DNA of 64,000 bases from Sphingopyxis macrogoltabida (GCF_001307295.1 NZ_CP012700.1:3413001-3477000), one strand, 5' to 3'. Numbered from the stretch's first letter, positions 1-8,604 are shown. Notes: generated by a model not told the origin, from the letters alone. Program-made: numbers and translations.

Positions 1-762
1 GGTGCCCGATCCGATCTGGCTTGTCTTGCAGGTCGCACCGCCGCGCAGCTTGACGTCGCCCGACCCGAGGATGCTGATATCGGCGCTGCCGGTCGCCTGC
101 GCGTCGACGCTGCCCGATCCCGCGATCGAGATATCGAGCGTATCCGCGACAAGGCCCTCGGCATCGATACCGCCCGATCCGGTAATGCTCACGTCACCCG
201 ATCCGATCGTCCCGCTGCCGACCTCGATATCGCCCGAACCCGACAGAGTGAGCTTGGCGCTTTTGCCGGTGAGTTTCCCGACCTTGAGATCGCCCGATCC
301 GGTAAGCACCGCCTTCACCGCATCGCCGTCGATCGTGTCGACGTCGATCGATCCCGACCCGGTCAGCCGGACGCCGTCCAGCTTCGGCATCGTGATCGCG
401 ATATCGACATCGTCGTCGTCGCGGTTCGAAAAGCTGAAGCCTTCGCGCTTGCGCCCGATCACCAGCGTCGACCCGTCGAGCTTGATCTCGAGCCGGTCGA
501 GGATCGACTTCGGCCCCTTCGCACTGATCGAGAAGGCATCGCCCTGACGGATGGTGACATCGTCGGGGCCCGCGACTTCGACCCCGGTAAAGCCGGTCAG
601 CGAATAGTTTTGCGTCGTGACCGGCCCGGCGTCGGCTGTCCCGGCCGTCGGGCTACCCTCCTGCCGCTTGCCGTCATTACCGGCGCCGCTGCAGCCCGTG
701 ACGATCAGGGTCAGGGGCAGGGTCAGGGCCAGCGGCAAAATCGCCATCGTCCGGTTACGCAT
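1..762 (-). CDS. DUF2807 (GIN-domain) lipoprotein, C-terminus cut by window edge
   Basis: Reading from an ATG at 760-762 on the minus strand gives an open frame to the left edge, 254 codons. Residues 1-24 form a lipoprotein signal: basic start MRNR, a leucine/isoleucine-rich core and the lipobox VTGC with Cys24 as the lipidation site. The rest repeats short strands ending in GSG or GSGD, the mark of the DUF2807 beta-helix family (putative auto-transporter adhesin head domain). The family's function is unknown; an envelope-anchored surface or periplasmic role is inferred. A GGAG ribosome site lies about 8 nt upstream. The gene is divergent from the Gre-like gene. The plus-strand open frame over this region is a shadow of the repeats. 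Confidence 0.85.
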   Translation of the reverse strand, partial: MRNRTMAILPLALTLPLTLIVTGCSGAGNDGKRQEGSPTAGTADAGPVTTQNYSLTGFTGVEVAGPDDVTIRQGDAFSISAKGPKSILDRLEIKLDGSTLVIGRKREGFSFSNRDDDDVDIAITMPKLDGVRLTGSGSIDVDTIDGDAVKAVLTGSGDLKVGKLTGKSAKLTLSGSGDIEVGSGTIGSGDVSITGSGGIDAEGLVADTLDISIAGSGSVDAQATGSADISILGSGDVKLRGGATCKTSQIGSGT

Positions 763-925
763 CGCAAATCTCCGCAAAATTTCCTTTGTGTATTGTCTGT
801 ATAACACACATGGGAAATGCTGTCCAGCCGCGCTGCCTTCTTGTCGCCACCTTCGCGGGCCAGAGGGGTGGACAGCGCCGCCCGTCGCGCCCATCTTTCC
901 CCTTTTCCAGCCTGAAAGCCCGGTC

Positions 926-1402
926 ATGAGCGTAGCCTTTCGCCGCGAGAGCGACGACGAGCATAAGGAACCCGAGTTCGAGCTGCCTATTCCGGTCGGC
1001 CCGAATCTGGTGACTCCGCGCGGGCTGCGCCTGCTCGGCGAAGAGGTCGCGCGTATCGAGGCCGCCATTGCCGCCACCGAACCGGAGGAGGAGCGCAAGA
1101 AGCTCCAGCGCCGCCTGCGCTACTTCCACACGCGCCACGCGACCGCGGAGGTGCAGCCCGCGCCCGGTGACGCGGTGGTGGCGATCGGCAGCCGCGTGAC
1201 CTTCACGCTGAACGGCGGCGAACGCACCCTGACCGTCGTCGGCCATGACGAAGCCGATCCGGCGCGCGGCCACATCGCCTTTTCCGCCCCGCTCGCCCGC
1301 GCGCTGATGGGCGCCGAAGTCGGCGACGTGCTCGAATATCAGGGCCGCGAGGATGCGATCGAGATTATCGCGACGCAGGCCGACCCGGAGGTACAGGCAT
1401 GA
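926..1402 (+). CDS. GreA/GreB-family transcription elongation factor-like protein
   Basis: This is a 158-residue protein. After an acidic leader, residues about 25-75 form a short charged helical hairpin. Residues about 85-155 match the FKBP-like C-terminal Gre domain (GSRVTFTLNGG, then VGHDEADP, then a SAPLARALMGAEVGD-like segment). Gre factors enter the secondary channel of RNA polymerase and stimulate transcript cleavage through an acidic coiled-coil tip. Here the coiled coil is short and the usual tip motif around SENADY is missing, so a regulatory role (Rnk-like or Gfh-like) is more likely than classic cleavage. ATG 926 is chosen because the conserved part starts just after it; longer frames upstream lack similarity. 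Its stop overlaps the next start (ATGA at 1399-1402). Confidence 0.8.
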   Translation: MSVAFRRESDDEHKEPEFELPIPVGPNLVTPRGLRLLGEEVARIEAAIAATEPEEERKKLQRRLRYFHTRHATAEVQPAPGDAVVAIGSRVTFTLNGGERTLTVVGHDEADPARGHIAFSAPLARALMGAEVGDVLEYQGREDAIEIIATQADPEVQA

Positions 1403-1578
1403 AAGACAAGTTCGAACGCCACAAACAGCCGTGGACCGCCGCCGAAATCGACAAGCTGCACACGCTCGCCAAAAAGGGCATGGCGCTGAAAGCGATCGCC
1501 AAGGCGCTGACGCGCAGCGAGGAATCGGTGAAGCTTCGCGCCAAGGCCGACGGCCTGTCGATCGCGAAGCTGCACTAG
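1399..1578 (+). CDS. Small SANT/Myb-like helix-turn-helix protein (59 aa)
   Basis: This is a very short gene whose ATG overlaps the stop of the Gre-like gene, so translation is probably coupled. The protein is 59 residues and basic. It reads PWTAAEIDKLHTLAKKG, then ALKAIAKAL, then RSEESVKLRAKADGL, the pattern of a three-helix SANT/Myb-like or GcrA-like DNA-binding fold: Trp near the start, a turn, then a recognition helix with SEESVK. No partner domain is present. A DNA-binding or transcription-associated role alongside the Gre-like factor is inferred from the fold and coupling. Codon use matches the neighbours. Confidence 0.75.
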   Translation: MKDKFERHKQPWTAAEIDKLHTLAKKGMALKAIAKALTRSEESVKLRAKADGLSIAKLH

Positions 1579-1584
1579 GCTCGC

Positions 1585-2757
1585 ATGACCGCCCCCGATT
1601 ATGACGCCATCGTGCTGGGCGCCGGCGCGGCGGGGCTGATGTGCGCCGCGGTCGCGGGGCAAAGGGGGAAGCGTGTCCTGCTGCTCGACCATGCCGAACA
1701 GGTCGGCAAGAAGATCCTGATCTCGGGCGGCGGGCGCTGCAACTTCACCAACATCCACACCGCCCCCGAGCGCTTCCTCTCGGCCAACCCGCATTTCGCC
1801 AAATCGGCGCTCGCGCGCTACACGCCCGCCGATTTCATTGCGCTGGTCAACGCCTATGGCATTGCTTTCCACGAAAAAACGCTGGGCCAGCTCTTCTGCG
1901 ACGGCTCGGCGAAACAGATTGTCGCGATGCTGCTCGAAGAATGCGCCAAGGGCGGCGTCGATATCCGCTGCGGCCAGCCGGTGCGCACGGTAACGCAGGC
2001 CGACGGCGCGTTCCGCGTCACTTTCGGCGGGCAGGATTTCACCGCCCCCAACGTCGTCATCGCGACCGGCGGCCCGTCGATCCCGAAGATGGGCGCGACC
2101 GGCTTCGCCTACGACCTCGCCCGCCAGTTCGGACTCAAGATCGTCGAACCGCGCCCCGCGCTCGTCCCGCTGACGCTCGGCGGCGACGACGTGCTGTTCC
2201 GCGACCTGTCGGGCGTTGCGACGCCGGTCGAGGCGCGAGCGGGCAAGGCGGCCTTTCGCGAAGCCGCACTCTTCACCCACAAGGGACTGTCGGGGCCGGC
2301 GATCCTCCAGATCAGCAGCTATTGGCGCCGCGGCGAGCCGGTGACGGTCGACTTCCTGCCCGGCGCACCGCAAGGCTGGCTTCTCGAAGCGAAGCGTACC
2401 CGCCCGCGCGCGACGCTCGCCTCGGTGCTCACCCTCCCCGACCGCCTCGCGCAAACCCTTGCCGACCGCCTCGCGCTGCCCGGCGAACTCGGCGCTTTGA
2501 CCGACCGCAAGCTCGCCGAGGCCGAGGCCCGGCTTTCGCGCTGGCTCTTCCGTCCGAACGGCACCGAGGGCTTCGCCAAGGCCGAGGTCACCGTCGGCGG
2601 AATTTCGACCGCAAACCTGTCATCTCAAACAATGATGGCCAAAAGCGTTCCGGGGCTCTATGCGGTCGGCGAAGCCGTGGATGTCACCGGGTGGCTGGGC
2701 GGCTATAATTTTCAATGGGCTTGGGCCAGCGGACACGCGGCGGGCCAAGCCCTTTAG
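1585..2757 (+). CDS. NAD(P)/FAD-dependent oxidoreductase, HI0933/BaiN family
   Basis: This is a 390-residue flavoprotein. Residues 6-30 carry the FAD-binding motif GAGAAGL within a beta-alpha-beta fold. Residues about 44-60 hold KKILISGGGRCNFTN, the signature of the HI0933/YhiN/BaiN family. The C-terminus has GGISTANLSSQTMMAK and LYAVGEAVDVTGWLGGYNFQWAWASG, the second FAD contact of the family. Members are aminoacetone oxidase-like or bile-acid reductase-like flavoproteins of mostly unproved substrate; the reaction here cannot be read from sequence. ATG 1585 follows the small HTH gene by 6 nt, suggesting one transcript. Length is normal for the family. Confidence 0.88.
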   Translation: MTAPDYDAIVLGAGAAGLMCAAVAGQRGKRVLLLDHAEQVGKKILISGGGRCNFTNIHTAPERFLSANPHFAKSALARYTPADFIALVNAYGIAFHEKTLGQLFCDGSAKQIVAMLLEECAKGGVDIRCGQPVRTVTQADGAFRVTFGGQDFTAPNVVIATGGPSIPKMGATGFAYDLARQFGLKIVEPRPALVPLTLGGDDVLFRDLSGVATPVEARAGKAAFREAALFTHKGLSGPAILQISSYWRRGEPVTVDFLPGAPQGWLLEAKRTRPRATLASVLTLPDRLAQTLADRLALPGELGALTDRKLAEAEARLSRWLFRPNGTEGFAKAEVTVGGISTANLSSQTMMAKSVPGLYAVGEAVDVTGWLGGYNFQWAWASGHAAGQAL

Positions 2758-2777
2758 GAAAAACCCAGATAATTCCT

Positions 2778-2806
2778 CGTCATGCTGGACAGGTTTCAGC
2801 ATCCAC
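2778..2806. repeat. Degenerate intergenic hairpin (partial repeat element)
   Basis: In the gap before the helicase gene, ATGCTG at 2782-2787 pairs with CAGCAT at 2797-2802. The flanks resemble one end of the long CGTCATCCCGG inverted repeats found elsewhere in the window, but this copy is short and decayed. No T-run follows. It may be a remnant of a dispersed repeat. Confidence 0.35.
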
Positions 2807-2905
2807 GACCCAATTGTTCGGACTCGGGCATCAGACCTGAATCGAATCCCGGGCGGCGAAGAACCAAACGACGGCGACTTTGCCGCACAGGATAAGAAGA
2901 ACAAA

Positions 2906-4747
2906 ATGCCTTTCGAACACCTCTCGCCCGTCCTTGCGGACGCCCTCACCGCGCGCGGCTATGAAGCGCTCACCCCCGTCCAGACGCATGTCACCGAAGC
3001 CGAGGCCAAGGACCGCGACCTGCTCGTCTCCGCGCAGACCGGCTCGGGCAAGACCGTCGCCTTCGGCCTCGCGATGGCCGATCAGCTCATCGAGGATGGC
3101 CGCCTCCCCTTCGCCACCTCGCCGCTCGCGCTGATCGTCGCACCGACGCGCGAGCTGGCCTTGCAGGTCAGCCGCGAACTCGGCTGGCTCTATGGCAAAG
3201 CCGGCGCGCGCATCGCGACCTGCGTCGGCGGCATGGACGCCAGCAAGGAACGCCGCGCGCTGAATCAGGGCGTGCAGATCGTCGTCGGTACGCCGGGCCG
3301 CCTGCGCGACCATCTCGAACGCGGCGCGCTCGACCTCACGGCGCTGCGCGTCGCGGTGCTCGACGAGGCCGACGAGATGCTCGACATGGGCTTTCGCGAC
3401 GACCTCGAGGAAATCCTCGACGGCACCCCGGAAACGCGCCGCACGCTGTTATTCTCGGCGACGCTTCCGAAGCCGATTGTCCAGCTCGCCAAACGCTACC
3501 AGCGCGATGCGCTGCGCATCTCGACCGTCGGCGAAGATCGCGGCCATGGCGATATCACCTATCAGGTCGTAACCGTCGCCCCCGCCGACATCGAGGGCGC
3601 CGTCATCAACCTGCTCCGCCTGCACGAAGCCGAAACCGCGATGCTGTTCTGCGCAACGCGCGACAATGTCCGCCGCCTCCACGCCAGCCTCGTCGAGCGA
3701 GGTTTTGCCGCGGTCGCGCTGTCGGGAGAGCATAGCCAGAACGAGCGCAACCAGGCGTTGCAGGCGCTGCGCGATCGCCGCGCGCGTGTCTGTGTCGCGA
3801 CCGACGTCGCGGCACGCGGCATCGATCTGCCGACGCTCAGCCTCGTCATCCATGTCGAAATCCCGCGCGACGCCGAAGCGCTCCAGCACCGGTCGGGCCG
3901 CACCGGCCGCGCCGGCAAAAAGGGCACAGCGGTACTCATCGTCCCCTATCCCCGCCGCCGCCGCGTCGACGGGATGCTGCGCGGCGCGCGCATCAACGCC
4001 GAGTGGATGGAAGCCCCGACGGCCGCCGACGTCCGGCAGAAGGATCAGGAACGGCTGATCGAGAAACTGCTCGCCCCGGTCGAACACGAGCCCGAAGATC
4101 TCGAACTTGCCGAGCGCCTGATGGCCGAGCGCAGCGCCGAAGATATCGCCGCCTCGCTCGTCCGCGCGCACCGTGCACTGATGCCGCCGCCCGAGGATCT
4201 GCTCGACAACGGCCCGCGCGGCCGCGACCGGCCCGAACGCAGCGACCGCGGTGAGCGGTTCGAACGCCCCGAACGCGGCAGCGCCGACCGCCGCGAAGGC
4301 TTCGAGGACAGCGTCTGGTTCCGCCTCAACATCGGCCGCCACCAGAATGCCGATCCGCGCTGGATCCTGCCGCTGCTGTGTCGCCGCGGCCATGTGAGCA
4401 AGAACGAGATCGGCGCGATCCGCATCGGTCCCAGGGAAACGATGTTCAACATTCCGCGCGGCATCGCCGACCGTTTCATGGAAGCCGTGCAGCGCAGCGC
4501 CAACGCCGATGGCGAGGACGACAGCGGCGTCGCGATCACCCCCGCACCCGACGGCCCCACCTATCCGCCGCGCCGCGAGAAGGGTGGACGCGATGGCGCC
4601 CCGCGAAGCACACTGGGCCGGGCGCCGGGCGGTGACCGTTCCGGCCCGCGCGGGCCGCGTGGCCCCGGCGGCCCGGGCGGCCCGGGCGGCAACGAACGCT
4701 ACAAACCCAAGCCCTACGGCCAGCGCAGCCCGCGCCGTCCGAAATAA
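2906..4747 (+). CDS. deaD: DEAD-box ATP-dependent RNA helicase, DeaD/CsdA type
   Basis: This is a 613-residue helicase. The core, residues about 1-370, shows the Q motif (TPVQTHV), Walker A AQTGSGKT, PTRELA, the DEAD box LDEADEMLDMGF, SAT, and the second RecA domain with CVATDVAARGID and QHRSGRTGRAG. Residues about 470-535 (SVWFRLNIGRHQNADPRW and following) match the DbpA RNA-binding domain. The tail is rich in Gly, Pro and Arg (about residue 580 to the end). This layout is that of CsdA/DeaD helicases acting in ribosome assembly and RNA unwinding in the cold. ATG 2906 begins exactly at the conserved N-terminus; the in-frame extension upstream lies in non-coding-looking sequence. Substrate specificity is inferred. 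Confidence 0.93.
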   Translation: MPFEHLSPVLADALTARGYEALTPVQTHVTEAEAKDRDLLVSAQTGSGKTVAFGLAMADQLIEDGRLPFATSPLALIVAPTRELALQVSRELGWLYGKAGARIATCVGGMDASKERRALNQGVQIVVGTPGRLRDHLERGALDLTALRVAVLDEADEMLDMGFRDDLEEILDGTPETRRTLLFSATLPKPIVQLAKRYQRDALRISTVGEDRGHGDITYQVVTVAPADIEGAVINLLRLHEAETAMLFCATRDNVRRLHASLVERGFAAVALSGEHSQNERNQALQALRDRRARVCVATDVAARGIDLPTLSLVIHVEIPRDAEALQHRSGRTGRAGKKGTAVLIVPYPRRRRVDGMLRGARINAEWMEAPTAADVRQKDQERLIEKLLAPVEHEPEDLELAERLMAERSAEDIAASLVRAHRALMPPPEDLLDNGPRGRDRPERSDRGERFERPERGSADRREGFEDSVWFRLNIGRHQNADPRWILPLLCRRGHVSKNEIGAIRIGPRETMFNIPRGIADRFMEAVQRSANADGEDDSGVAITPAPDGPTYPPRREKGGRDGAPRSTLGRAPGGDRSGPRGPRGPGGPGGPGGNERYKPKPYGQRSPRRPK

Positions 4748-4762
4748 GGCAGTATATCGCCT

Positions 4763-4778
4763 CCTCCCTTCGGGGAGG
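4763..4778 (+). terminator. Short GC hairpin after the helicase gene
   Basis: A CCTCCC stem at 4763-4768 pairs with GGGAGG at 4773-4778 over a TTCG loop, 16 nt after the helicase stop. Only a weak CTTTC follows, so termination is likely but not certain. Confidence 0.45.
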
Positions 4779-4849
4779 GGCTTTCATCGCGTAACCCTTG
4801 CGCTCCCCTGCCCGGCCCACCAGATGGACCGGACAGCAGGAGCGCGCGC

Positions 4850-5836
4850 ATGAAAGCGATCGAAGCCTTTATCGAAAGCCAAGGCGGACCCGAGGTCATC
4901 GACTGGCGCGAGGTCACGCTCGGCGCGCCCGGTCCCGGGCAGGTGCTGCTCCGCCAGACGGCGGTCGGGCTCAACTATCTCGACACCTATCACCGCGACG
5001 GCACTTACCCCGTTCCGCTGCCGAGCGGCCTCGGGGTCGAATCGGCGGGCGAGATCGTTGCGGTCGGCGAAGGCGTCCATGGCCTCCGGCCCGGCGACCG
5101 CGCCGCGACCTTCGGTCCCGAACGCTCCGCCTATGCCAGCGCGCGGATTGTCGGCGCGGCCTCGCTGTTCAAGCTGCCCGCGACCATCGACGACGAAACC
5201 GCGGCCGCCGCGCTGCTCAAGGCGTGCACGGTCGAGATGCTCGTCGAACGCTGCGCCAAGGTCGAGGCGGGCTGGCCGGTCCTCGTCCACGCCGCCGCCG
5301 GTGGCGTCGGGCTGATCCTCGTCCAGTGGCTGAAAGCCGTCGGCGCCACGGTGATCGGCACCGTCAGCACCGAAGCCAAGGCGCATGCTGCGCGCGAAGC
5401 CGGCGCCGACCATGTGCTGATGTACAAAAGCGACGATGTCGCGGCGCATGTTCGCGAGATCACCGATGGTCAGGGCGTTCCCGTGACCTTCGACGGCATC
5501 GGCATGGCGACGTGGGATGTGTCGCTGAAAGCCACCGCGCGGCGCGGGCTGATCGTCAGCTATGGCAATGCCGGCGGCCCGGTGACCGGCGTCAACCTCG
5601 GCATCCTCGCCCAGCACGGCTCACAGTTCGTCACCCGGCCGACGCTGTTCGACTATTACCACCTGCCCGGCGAACGTGCCGCGGGTGCCGACCGGGTGTT
5701 TGAGATGATCGGCTCGGGCGCGGTGAAGGTCACCATCGGCCAGCGCTATTCGCTCGAGGATGCAGCGCGTGCGCATGCCGATCTGCAGGCCGGACGGACG
5801 ACGGGGTCAACGTTGCTGATTCCGGAACAACCCTGA
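4850..5836 (+). CDS. NADPH:quinone oxidoreductase (zinc-independent MDR family)
   Basis: This is a 328-residue medium-chain reductase. The N-terminal GroES-like domain has GLNYLDTYHRDGTYP and GVESAGEIVAVGEGV. The Rossmann domain has the NADPH-binding stretch VHAAAGGVGLILVQWLKAVGA around residues 143-163. The N-terminal features are those of QorA quinone reductases, and no zinc-ligand cysteines are visible. QorA enzymes reduce quinones or enals with NADPH in the cytosol. ATG 4850 is preceded by a CAGGAG ribosome site. A second, distinct quinone reductase lies at 30.8 kb. Confidence 0.9.
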   Translation: MKAIEAFIESQGGPEVIDWREVTLGAPGPGQVLLRQTAVGLNYLDTYHRDGTYPVPLPSGLGVESAGEIVAVGEGVHGLRPGDRAATFGPERSAYASARIVGAASLFKLPATIDDETAAAALLKACTVEMLVERCAKVEAGWPVLVHAAAGGVGLILVQWLKAVGATVIGTVSTEAKAHAAREAGADHVLMYKSDDVAAHVREITDGQGVPVTFDGIGMATWDVSLKATARRGLIVSYGNAGGPVTGVNLGILAQHGSQFVTRPTLFDYYHLPGERAAGADRVFEMIGSGAVKVTIGQRYSLEDAARAHADLQAGRTTGSTLLIPEQP

Positions 5837-5918
5837 CCCGTTCGCGTCGAGCGAAGTCGAGACGCCCATCGGCCCCGCGCGCGCTCACGGCATCTCGACT
5901 TCGCTCGATGCGAACGGG
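5837..5918. repeat. Long inverted repeat between convergent genes
   Basis: A 30-nt left arm (5837-5866) pairs with a right arm at 5889-5918 with two mismatches over a 22-nt loop. The arms contain TCGAGCGAAGTCGAGA and its complement. The element directly follows the stop of the quinone reductase and precedes the fghA stop, so it may end transcription from both sides. Its sequence differs from the other repeat families in the window. Confidence 0.8.
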
Positions 5919-5932
5919 AATTATTGGCCAGT

Positions 5933-6781
5933 TTACGCCTTCAACCGCGCCGCATGCCAGGCGACATGCTCGCCAAGGAAGGTCGAGATGAAATAATAGC
6001 TGTGGTCGTACCCCGGCTGCATGCGGATTTCGACCTTCTGCCCCGCACGCTCGCACGCCTCGACCAGCAGTTCGGTCTTCAGTTGTTCGGCAAGGAAATT
6101 GTCGGCGTCGCCCTGATCGACGAGCAGGTCGGGCACCCGCGCCCCGCTCTCGATCAGCGCGCAGGCATCGTAAACGCGCCACGCTTCGCGGTCATCGCCA
6201 AGATAGTTGCCCAGCGCCTTTTCGCCCCACGGGCATTGCAGCGGCGCGACGATCGGCGAAAAGGCCGACACTGACTTGAAACGGTCGGGGGTGCGCAAGG
6301 CGACGGTCAGCGCGCCGTGCCCGCCCATCGAATGGCCGGTGATCCCCTGCCGCGTCATGTCGGCCGCAGCGAATTCGCGCAGCACCAGCGACGGCAGCTC
6401 GTCCTCGACATAGCTGCGCATGCGATAATTGGCGGCCCAGGGTTCCTCGGTCGCATCGACGTAGAAACCGGCGCCCAGCCCGAAATCCCACGCCGCTTCG
6501 GGATCGTCGGGCACGCCCTCGCCACGCGGGCTGGTATCGGGCGCGACGAAGATGATGCCATGTTCGGCGCAGGCGGCGCGATATTCGCCCTTTTCCATCA
6601 CATTGGCGTGGGTGCAGGTCAGCCCCGACAGATACCAGAGCACCGGCAGCTTCGCACCCTTTTCATGGTCGGGGACGAAGACCGCAAAGGTCATGTCGGT
6701 GCCGGTCGTCGTGCTCTTGTGCTTGTACACGCCCTGCGTGCCGCCGTGGCTGCGGTTGGTCGAGAGAGTTTCGATGGTCAT
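5933..6781 (-). CDS. fghA: S-formylglutathione hydrolase
   Basis: This is a 282-residue esterase-D family enzyme. It hydrolyses S-formylglutathione to formate and glutathione, the last step of glutathione-dependent formaldehyde oxidation in the cytosol. The nucleophile motif GHSMGGHGA is at about residues 149-157, the acid is in VDQGDADNFL, and the catalytic His is in YDHSYYF near the C-terminus. The family motif WYLSGLTCTHANV lies at about 49-61. The start ATG overlaps the stop of the ProX-like gene (6778-6781), and an AGGAAG ribosome site precedes it. The first enzyme of the pathway, adhC, is in the same cluster, so the assignment is firm. Confidence 0.95.
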   Translation of the reverse strand: MTIETLSTNRSHGGTQGVYKHKSTTTGTDMTFAVFVPDHEKGAKLPVLWYLSGLTCTHANVMEKGEYRAACAEHGIIFVAPDTSPRGEGVPDDPEAAWDFGLGAGFYVDATEEPWAANYRMRSYVEDELPSLVLREFAAADMTRQGITGHSMGGHGALTVALRTPDRFKSVSAFSPIVAPLQCPWGEKALGNYLGDDREAWRVYDACALIESGARVPDLLVDQGDADNFLAEQLKTELLVEACERAGQKVEIRMQPGYDHSYYFISTFLGEHVAWHAARLKA

Positions 6782-7284
6782 GGGACTTCCTGCATGGGGA
6801 TAGGTGCGACGAGCGGGTCATGGCCCCAGTGACGCAGCAGATCGAGGATCGCCGCGCCCGGGAGGCCGAGCGTCGCGGTGTTGCGGAGCGGGTGGACATT
6901 GACCTGTCCGGCCAGCGCCAACGTCGCATCGAGCACGACGGTGATGCTTCCCGGCGGCGCGTTGATCGCGGCCATCGGCGTCACCGACCCGGGCGCGATG
7001 CCGAGCAGCCGTTCCATATCCTCGGCCTTGCCGAAGCTGACGCGCTTGCTGCCGATCGCCGCGGGCAGCGCCTTCAGGTCGACGCGCGCGTCGGACGCGA
7101 CGGTCACCAGCCAAAAGGCGCCGCCGGCATCCTTCAGGAACAGGTTTTTGGTGTGCGCCCCGGCCATGACGCCATAAAGTTCTTCGCTGTCGGCCACGGT
7201 GAACAGCGGCTTATGCTCAAGCTCGACGAAGGGGATCGCAAGCGATTGAAGGTCGGATCGCAATCCCGCTTCGCCACGCATCAT
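6778..7284 (-). CDS. ProX/YbaK-family aminoacyl-tRNA deacylase
   Basis: This is a 168-residue protein of the YbaK/ProRS-associated domain family. Motifs include the N-terminal FVELEHKPLFTVADSEEL, HTKNLFLKD at about residues 44-52, and a C-terminal NVHPLRNTATLGL stretch where the ProX type has its substrate loop. Family members in trans hydrolyse Ala or Cys wrongly attached to tRNA(Pro). Here the gene sits inside a formaldehyde cluster, coupled to fghA by a 4-nt overlap. Two ATGs (7284 and 7281) are possible; a GAGGT site favours either equally. The tRNA-editing function is by family, and its link to C1 metabolism is unknown. Confidence 0.85.
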   Translation of the reverse strand: MMRGEAGLRSDLQSLAIPFVELEHKPLFTVADSEELYGVMAGAHTKNLFLKDAGGAFWLVTVASDARVDLKALPAAIGSKRVSFGKAEDMERLLGIAPGSVTPMAAINAPPGSITVVLDATLALAGQVNVHPLRNTATLGLPGAAILDLLRHWGHDPLVAPIPMQEVP

Positions 7285-7293
7285 TCCATTACC

Positions 7294-7674
7294 TCAAACG
7301 ACGCGGTGCAGCGCGCACAGCTTGTTGCCCGACGGATCGCGCAGATAAGCGAGATAGAGCTGGCCGAACCCGCCTTCGCGGATGCCCGGCGGATCTTCGA
7401 TCGAGGTGCCGCCGTTGGCGACGCCCGCATCGTGCCAGGCCTTCGCCTGCTCGGGCCCTTCCATCGCAAAGCCGATCGTGCAGCCATTGCCGACCGTTGC
7501 CGGTTCGCCGTCGATCGGCGTGCCGACGAGGAACAGCCCGCCATTGTGCATATAGATCAGGCGTCCCTTGTCGTCCTGGATCGCCGGCTTGCCGCCGATC
7601 GCCTGGAAGGTCGCATCATAGAATTTCTTCGCGGCTTCGAGGTCGTTCGCCCCGACCATATTGTGACTGTACAT
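7294..7674 (-). CDS. VOC-family (glyoxalase/bleomycin resistance-like) protein
   Basis: This is a 126-residue single vicinal-oxygen-chelate domain. It starts HNMVGANDLEAAKKFYDATF, the usual first beta-alpha unit, and ends LAYLRDPSGNKLCAL, where the acidic metal ligand or its replacement lies. Members bind a divalent metal and act as glyoxalases, dioxygenases or resistance proteins; the substrate cannot be told here. A strong GGAGGAG site precedes the ATG at 7674. It lies between purU and the ProX-like gene in the same direction, so a role in clearing reactive aldehydes is plausible but unproved. Confidence 0.85.
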   Translation of the reverse strand: MYSHNMVGANDLEAAKKFYDATFQAIGGKPAIQDDKGRLIYMHNGGLFLVGTPIDGEPATVGNGCTIGFAMEGPEQAKAWHDAGVANGGTSIEDPPGIREGGFGQLYLAYLRDPSGNKLCALHRVV

Positions 7675-7728
7675 CGCCTTTGCTCCTCCGGTTTTGGTTG
7701 CGAATCGGAACCTATCCTGCCCGCGTGC

Positions 7729-8589
7729 CTAACGGAAGACCACGGTCTTGCGGCCGTCGATCAAAACCCGTTGTTCGGCGACCCAGCGCACCGCGCGGGC
7801 CAGCACCTGCGCCTCGGTATCGCGGCCGATGCGGATGAGTTCGTCGACGCCGTCGCGATGATCGACGCGCTCGACCGCCTGTTCGATGATCGGCCCCTCG
7901 TCGAGGTCGCTCGTCACGAAATGAGCCGTCGCACCGATCAGCTTGACCCCGCGCTCCTGCGCCCGGTGATAGGGTTTCGCGCCCTTGAAGCCCGGCAGGA
8001 AGCTGTGATGAATGTTGATGCAGCGCCCCGACAGCTTGCTCGACAGATCCTGCGACAGCACCTGCATGTAGCGCGCCAACACCAGATATTCCGCCCCGCC
8101 GCGTGCCATAATGTCGAGGATCGCCGCCTCCTGGTCCGCCCGGTTCGCGTCGCTGACCGGCAGGTAGTGGAACGGCACGCCATGCCATTCGGACAGCCGC
8201 CGCTGCGCCTCGTGGTTCGACACGACGCCGACGATATCGATCGCGAGGTTGCCCGTCGACCAGCGGTGGAGCAGGTCGTTGAGACAATGGCTGCCCTGCG
8301 ACACGGCGATCACGAAGCGCGGCTTGACCGCCGCATCGCTCAGCCGCGCGTCCATCGCGAAGCGCGCGATGACCGGCGCGAACGCCGCCTGCACCCCCGC
8401 AAAGTCGGCGGGAAAACGCTCGCCCGCGCCGCGAAACTCGACGCGCATGAAAAAGCGCCCCGAATCGAGGTCGGCATATTGCTGGCTGTCGAGGATGAAG
8501 CCGTCGCGCTCCGCGAGCAGCCCCGTCACGGCGGCCACGATGCCCACCGCATCGACACAGCTGAACGTCAGGACATAAGGTCCGGTCAC
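7729..8589 (-). CDS. purU: Formyltetrahydrofolate deformylase
   Basis: This is a 286-residue enzyme. Residues about 1-85 are an ACT domain (LTFSCVDAVGIVAAVTGLL). The rest is the formyltransferase fold with INIHHSFLPGFKGAKPYHRA at about residues 204-223, carrying the catalytic His, and the conserved Asp in TSDLDEGPIIEQ. PurU hydrolyses 10-formyltetrahydrofolate to formate and tetrahydrofolate, balancing the C1 pool. The start is GTG at 8587-8589, with GGGAG upstream. Its place beside adhC and fghA fits formaldehyde dissipation, since formaldehyde reacts with tetrahydrofolate and enters this pool. Confidence 0.94.
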   Translation of the reverse strand: MTGPYVLTFSCVDAVGIVAAVTGLLAERDGFILDSQQYADLDSGRFFMRVEFRGAGERFPADFAGVQAAFAPVIARFAMDARLSDAAVKPRFVIAVSQGSHCLNDLLHRWSTGNLAIDIVGVVSNHEAQRRLSEWHGVPFHYLPVSDANRADQEAAILDIMARGGAEYLVLARYMQVLSQDLSSKLSGRCINIHHSFLPGFKGAKPYHRAQERGVKLIGATAHFVTSDLDEGPIIEQAVERVDHRDGVDELIRIGRDTEAQVLARAVRWVAEQRVLIDGRKTVVFR

Positions 8590-8604
8590 ATCATCACTCC
8601 CTCA

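Noticed and set aside
2..547. Plus-strand open frame of 181 codons at the left edge
   Set aside because: It is the shadow of the DUF2807 lipoprotein, whose GSG repeats appear as DP and SP repeats in this frame.
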